From Myxococcales bacterium (GTDB lineage: Bacteria; Myxococcota_A; Polyangia; Haliangiales; Haliangiaceae): DNA of 64,000 nt. This document shows positions 60,598 to 64,000 of this stretch, in pieces. The DNA lies in NCBI GenBank assembly GCA_016707895.1, contig JADJGV010000005.1:372001-436000 (forward strand). The letters run 5' to 3'. A program made the translations under genes and the position numbers. The stretch's first letter is position 1, and every line of letters starts with the position of its first letter. The notes under the pieces were generated by a model. That model was not told the origin of the DNA and did not search any database. It was given only the letters and a program-made list of their open reading frames with translations.

Positions 60598-63405
60598 ATG
60601 AAGCGAATCCGCGCATTTCTGTTCTTGAGTGGGCTGGCGCTGGTCGCCGCCGCCGGCGTCGCCGGCTGCGGTGACGGTGGCGCCACCTGTGGCACCGGGA
60701 CCCACGAGGAGGGCGGCGTCTGCATCGCCGATCCCGTGACCCCGACCGAGTGCGGCACCGGCACGGTGCTGATGGCCGGCGAGTGCGTGCCCGACGGCAG
60801 CGTCGTCTGCCAGCAGGGCACCGTGTTCGACGCGCCGACCGGCACCTGCGTCATCGATCCCACCGCCTGCACCGACGGCACCACGCTGGTCGACGGCGAG
60901 TGCATCCCCGACGACGAGCTGCTGATGGGCGCGGCCGATCACGTCGAGGCCGCCGAGCCCAACGATCCCGGCTCGGCCGGCTCGGCCGGTTCGTTCGCGG
61001 TCCCGGCGCTCGACGCCTCGACCACGTTCTACGGCTGCGTCACCGCCACCACCGACGCGGACATGGACGGCAACCTCGACGCCGACCTCGACACCTGGCT
61101 GGTCAACGCGACCGGCCCGACGGTCCTCGAGATCACCACCGACGGTCTGCGCGGCCTGTCGGCCGGCTTCTTCGTCGTCAGCGCCGACGCCGCCCACCCG
61201 GCCGCGCTCGACAACTTCCAGCGCATCGGCATCAACCTCACCAGCGACACCGCCAAGCGCGAGGTCTACCTGCCGGCCGCCGGGCGCTACGCCATCATCG
61301 TGACCGACGGCCGCTCGCTGTTCCTCGGCCAGGCCGGCGCCGGCACCCCCGACACCTGCTACTTCGCCACGGTCAAGCACGTCGCCACCCCGGCGCCGGT
61401 CGCGCTGACCGTGCCGCAGACCACCGGCACCGACAACGGCAAGGTCAAGCTCTACACCTTCACCGCCAACGCCAACGGCGACCTGATCGACGCCACGCTG
61501 ACCGCCGGTGGGCCGGCGCTGTCGCCGGCGTTCATCTCGCTGCGCGGCGCGGCGATCCACAAGTCCGCGGTGGCCGACGCCAGCGGCAACCCGCCCAGCG
61601 ACACCATCGGCGGCCTCGACAACGCCGAGGTCGTCACGCTGGTGGTCGACGCCGAGTACAACTACGGCGCCGTGCCCCAGGCGTTCACGATCGACACCAC
61701 GTCGATCGACGCGCAGCCGCTGTCGACCAGCGGCGGCATGATCACGGTGACCAACGCCAACGACGGCGTCGCGCCGCTGACCTTCGCCGAGCTGAACTAC
61801 CAGTACTTCGACGTCGCCACTGCCGGCCTGAAGCGGTTCGTCGTCACGCCGTCGGTCGCGACCGACATGGTGATCGTCCGCCGCGACGTGTTCACGCCGG
61901 CCGGCGGGCTCGACGTGGTCGCGCAGATCGACGCGTTCGGTCCTCCGGGCCGGGCCGCGTTCGACAACGAGTTCGTCAAGTTCCTCACCCCGGGCCGCTA
62001 CTACTTCCTGACCGTCAACCCGGCGGCCACCGCCGCCGGCGGCACCTACACGATCACCTCGACGATCGGCGACCAGCCGACCGCGCCGATCGCGCTGGGC
62101 ACCGCGGCGACCAACCAGACCCTGACCAACGGCAACAGCTTCCTCACGCTCGACCTCACCAACCCGGTGTGGATCGAGGCCGGCATCACCGCGACCGCCG
62201 ACTTCGGCACCGGCAACACCGCCGGCGTCGAGGCCTACGACCTGGCCAGCGAGGGCTGGCTGCGCACCGGCGCGGTCCCGGGGACGATCCCGGCCGGCAA
62301 CATCTACCCGGCGTTCAACAGCACCCAGCCGACGGTCGCGCCGTTCGCGCCGTTCGGCCGCATCGTGGCCGGCGACACCCGCGACTTCCTGGTGCGCACG
62401 CGCCCGACCGGCGCCGGCGCGGTCGGCCCGGCGCCGAGCTACTCGATGCTGATCCAGAACCGCCCCAACGTGGTGAACCTGGGCATGCAGGCGCCGGGCG
62501 CGCCGACGATGCAGACCGCCACCGGCCTGACCGACACCTCGGCGCCGGCGCGTTACATCGTGCTCGGCACCGCGGGCAACAACCTCACCGTGCTCGCGCA
62601 CCCGGTGAACGCGCTGGCCGACGTGCGCATCCGCCGGCTCAACGTCTCGGAGGGTGTGGTCACCACCGTCGACGCCGCGACCCCGGGCACCGACGAGACG
62701 CTGCGGACGTCGTTCGTCGCCGCGCCTGGCAACTGGGTGGCGTGGGCCGTCGACGACAAGACCGTCGGCCAGCCGACCGACGTGACCCAGACCGTCACCG
62801 TCACGCAGCCGCGCCCGTACGTCGTCACCACCGGCGCGCTGGCGTGGAACGACGCCTGCACCGGCGGCACCACGATCGGCGCCAACCGCGACGACGAGAT
62901 CGCCACCGCGCAGACCCTGCCGGCGGCGTTCGCGACGTTCCAGCTGTTCGGTGACACCCTCCCGGCGACCCACCGCGTCGGCTCGAACGGCTGGATGTCG
63001 TGGGACACGGGCACCGTGTCGTTCGGCGCCTACCAGAACCGGACGATGCCGCTCGCCGGGCCGCCCGACGGTGTGATCGCTCCGTTCTGGCAGGACCTCG
63101 ACACGGTGACCCTGTGCCGCAAGGACGACCTGACCGCGGGCGCCGAGACCGTCACCTACCAGTGGACCGGTCGTGTGTACCAGTCGGCCGGGCAGAACGT
63201 GCAGTTCCAGGTCGTGCTGCACGCCAACGGCGTGATCGACTTCATCTACGGCCCGATGCACGTGTCGAACGGCGCCTTCGCCGACAGCGACACCAACGGC
63301 GCCACCGTCGGTGCGGAGAACCTGTCCGGCACCTTCGGCCACCAGGTCCACTACAACACCGCGTCGGTGACCGCGAGCTCGTCGCGGACGCTGACCCCGA
63401 TGTGA
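60598..63405 (+). CDS. Large surface lipoprotein with Cys-rich N-terminus
   Basis: A 935-residue lipoprotein (signal ending VAGC). N-terminal Cys-rich repeats (CGTGTHEEGGVCIAD, CGTGTVLMAGECVPDG, TACTDGTTLVDGECIPDDE), then an AAEPNDPGSAGSAG junction similar to the EPNEDG units in 38391-41801. A long strand-rich Ala/Thr/Val region with several PPC-like or Ig-like modules follows (VKLYTFTANANGDLIDATLT, GRYYFLTVNPAATAAGGTYT). The C-terminal about 140 residues (GSNGWMSWDTGTVSFGAYQN, GVIAPFWQDLD, NVQFQVVLHANGVIDFIYG) share the domain with the C-terminus of 38391-41801. A stem-loop terminator follows. It is probably an adhesive or structural surface protein. Confidence 0.85.
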   Translation: MKRIRAFLFLSGLALVAAAGVAGCGDGGATCGTGTHEEGGVCIADPVTPTECGTGTVLMAGECVPDGSVVCQQGTVFDAPTGTCVIDPTACTDGTTLVDGECIPDDELLMGAADHVEAAEPNDPGSAGSAGSFAVPALDASTTFYGCVTATTDADMDGNLDADLDTWLVNATGPTVLEITTDGLRGLSAGFFVVSADAAHPAALDNFQRIGINLTSDTAKREVYLPAAGRYAIIVTDGRSLFLGQAGAGTPDTCYFATVKHVATPAPVALTVPQTTGTDNGKVKLYTFTANANGDLIDATLTAGGPALSPAFISLRGAAIHKSAVADASGNPPSDTIGGLDNAEVVTLVVDAEYNYGAVPQAFTIDTTSIDAQPLSTSGGMITVTNANDGVAPLTFAELNYQYFDVATAGLKRFVVTPSVATDMVIVRRDVFTPAGGLDVVAQIDAFGPPGRAAFDNEFVKFLTPGRYYFLTVNPAATAAGGTYTITSTIGDQPTAPIALGTAATNQTLTNGNSFLTLDLTNPVWIEAGITATADFGTGNTAGVEAYDLASEGWLRTGAVPGTIPAGNIYPAFNSTQPTVAPFAPFGRIVAGDTRDFLVRTRPTGAGAVGPAPSYSMLIQNRPNVVNLGMQAPGAPTMQTATGLTDTSAPARYIVLGTAGNNLTVLAHPVNALADVRIRRLNVSEGVVTTVDAATPGTDETLRTSFVAAPGNWVAWAVDDKTVGQPTDVTQTVTVTQPRPYVVTTGALAWNDACTGGTTIGANRDDEIATAQTLPAAFATFQLFGDTLPATHRVGSNGWMSWDTGTVSFGAYQNRTMPLAGPPDGVIAPFWQDLDTVTLCRKDDLTAGAETVTYQWTGRVYQSAGQNVQFQVVLHANGVIDFIYGPMHVSNGAFADSDTNGATVGAENLSGTFGHQVHYNTASVTASSSRTLTPM

Positions 63406-63442
63406 TCGCGGCGGGACGGGCGGGGTAGGGGCCGGAACGACC

Positions 63443-63483
63443 ACGGGCCGCTCGCTCACCGCGGGCGGCCCGTCGCATTTTCT
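63443..63483 (+). terminator. Terminator of 60598-63405 gene
   Basis: ACGGGCCGC (63443-63451) and GCGGCCCGT (63465-63473) form a 9-bp stem with the tail CGCATTTTC. It lies between convergent genes. Confidence 0.7.
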
Positions 63484-63520
63484 TCGAGGACGTGGCGCGA
63501 GCCCTACCGGCCCGCGCCGC

Positions 63521-64000
63521 TCACGGCGCGTCGATGCCGGCGTCGACCGGCGCGTCGACGCCCGCGTCCACCATGGCGGCCGGGCAGATGGCCACCGGCG
63601 CCGGCAGCATCGAGCCGGTGACGCGGATCGCCGCGAACGACGAGCCGGCGACGTTGAGCGGTCCAACCGTCCCCGACACCGTGCCGCACACCGAGTCCAT
63701 CGAGCGGATCGTGCCGGCCAGCGTGATGTCGGCCGGGTACTCGGTGCCCGAGGCGGCGTTCGCGTCCCCCGGGAGAGTTCCTACGATATGTGCTGAGAAG
63801 CTCGCCGTGTTGTCGACCACGACGCCGTTCACGACGTAGGGATCGCCGACCGGCATGCGGGCCGGCGAGTCGGCCGGGATCGCGAAGGTCCGCAGCGGCT
63901 GGTAGCTGCCATCGAGGGTGCCGGTCGCGCCGGTCGAGGTGATGTTCCAGGTGACCCGCAGCTGCACGTAACTACCCGGCGCCACCGACGGATCGATCGC
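63521..64000 (-). CDS. Exported strand-rich protein, C-terminal portion
   Basis: The open frame enters from the right edge and ends at 63521-63523, giving 159 visible residues. Sequence is beta-rich: YVQLRVTWNITSTGATGTLD, FSAHIVGTLPGDANAASGTE, YPADITLAGTIRSMDSVCGT. It ends with a VDAGVDAPVDAGIDAP-type repeated tail, like the linkers of other exported proteins here. The start, signal peptide and family are outside the window. Confidence 0.65.
   Translation of the reverse strand, partial: AIDPSVAPGSYVQLRVTWNITSTGATGTLDGSYQPLRTFAIPADSPARMPVGDPYVVNGVVVDNTASFSAHIVGTLPGDANAASGTEYPADITLAGTIRSMDSVCGTVSGTVGPLNVAGSSFAAIRVTGSMLPAPVAICPAAMVDAGVDAPVDAGIDAP

Overview
The window looks like a chromosome segment of a myxobacterium (phylum Myxococcota, most like a Haliangium/Kofleriaceae-type lineage). 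It is very GC-rich. It is packed with Cys-anchored lipoproteins, Ser/Thr kinases with C-terminal membrane anchors, DUF4215 Cys-rich repeats, MYXO-CTERM sorting tails, a Myxococcales-type sigma factor and an elongation factor G of the GISAHIDSGKTT type. No rRNA, tRNA, CRISPR array or intact insertion sequence was seen. The only housekeeping gene is fusA.

Layout. 1-4140: end of an IgGFc-binding-like surface protein, a lipoprotein and a tandem pair of CxxCH lipoproteins. 4158-10092: a signalling block with a TerB-like protein, a zinc-finger/kinase/membrane protein, a TPR/PEGA partner, two FGE-sulfatase-like lipoproteins and a sigma factor between them. 10135-17633: mostly exported proteins (Bor-like lipoprotein, propeller-like lipoprotein, others) and a sigma factor fused to a membrane anchor. 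17634-23862: a minus-strand operon of three related lipoprotein domains, one fused behind a zincin metalloprotease, below a large coiled-coil protein. The 5' part of that large gene is lost in 741 bases containing only G and C, almost certainly a base-calling or assembly artefact. 23863-29737: RhuM-family protein, PP2C-like phosphatase, S41 peptidase and a lipoprotein with a caspase-like His/Cys pair. 29952-34723: lipoprotein, DUF99 protein, FGE-like/HEAT protein and a LEG1-like protein. 34801-36268: lower-GC orphan immunity genes (Imm11-like fragment, SUKH proteins). 36295-38351: DUF222/HNH protein, a decayed HEAT-like gene and a terminator. 38391-41801: giant DUF4215/PPC-like lipoprotein. 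41898-48263: ECF sigma factor divergent from a plus-strand run of kinase-FGE, small basic protein, caspase-WD40 protein and FHA-sigma54 activator. 48274-52238: barrel protein, membrane protein, fusA. 52331-52474: a nested inverted-repeat element. 52495-63405: zinc-finger kinase, two metzincin paralogues (one lacking its first zinc ligand), an exported PEP-utilizer-like lipoprotein and a 935-residue lipoprotein. 63521-64000: a partial exported protein.

How it fits together. Three kinases, one PP2C-like phosphatase, one FHA protein and three sigma factors sit among more than a dozen exported lipoproteins and several proteases, which suggests envelope signalling coupled to secretion. The most system-like candidates are the caspase-WD40/FHA-sigma54/kinase-FGE run at 42585-48263, the zincin-lipoprotein operon at 17838-22890, and the paired FGE lipoproteins around a sigma factor at 7838-10092. 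Both FGE lipoproteins, and two other lipoprotein or exported genes, are preceded by a shared motif built on TGTCATT. Functions are inferred from motifs read by eye; no database search was possible.
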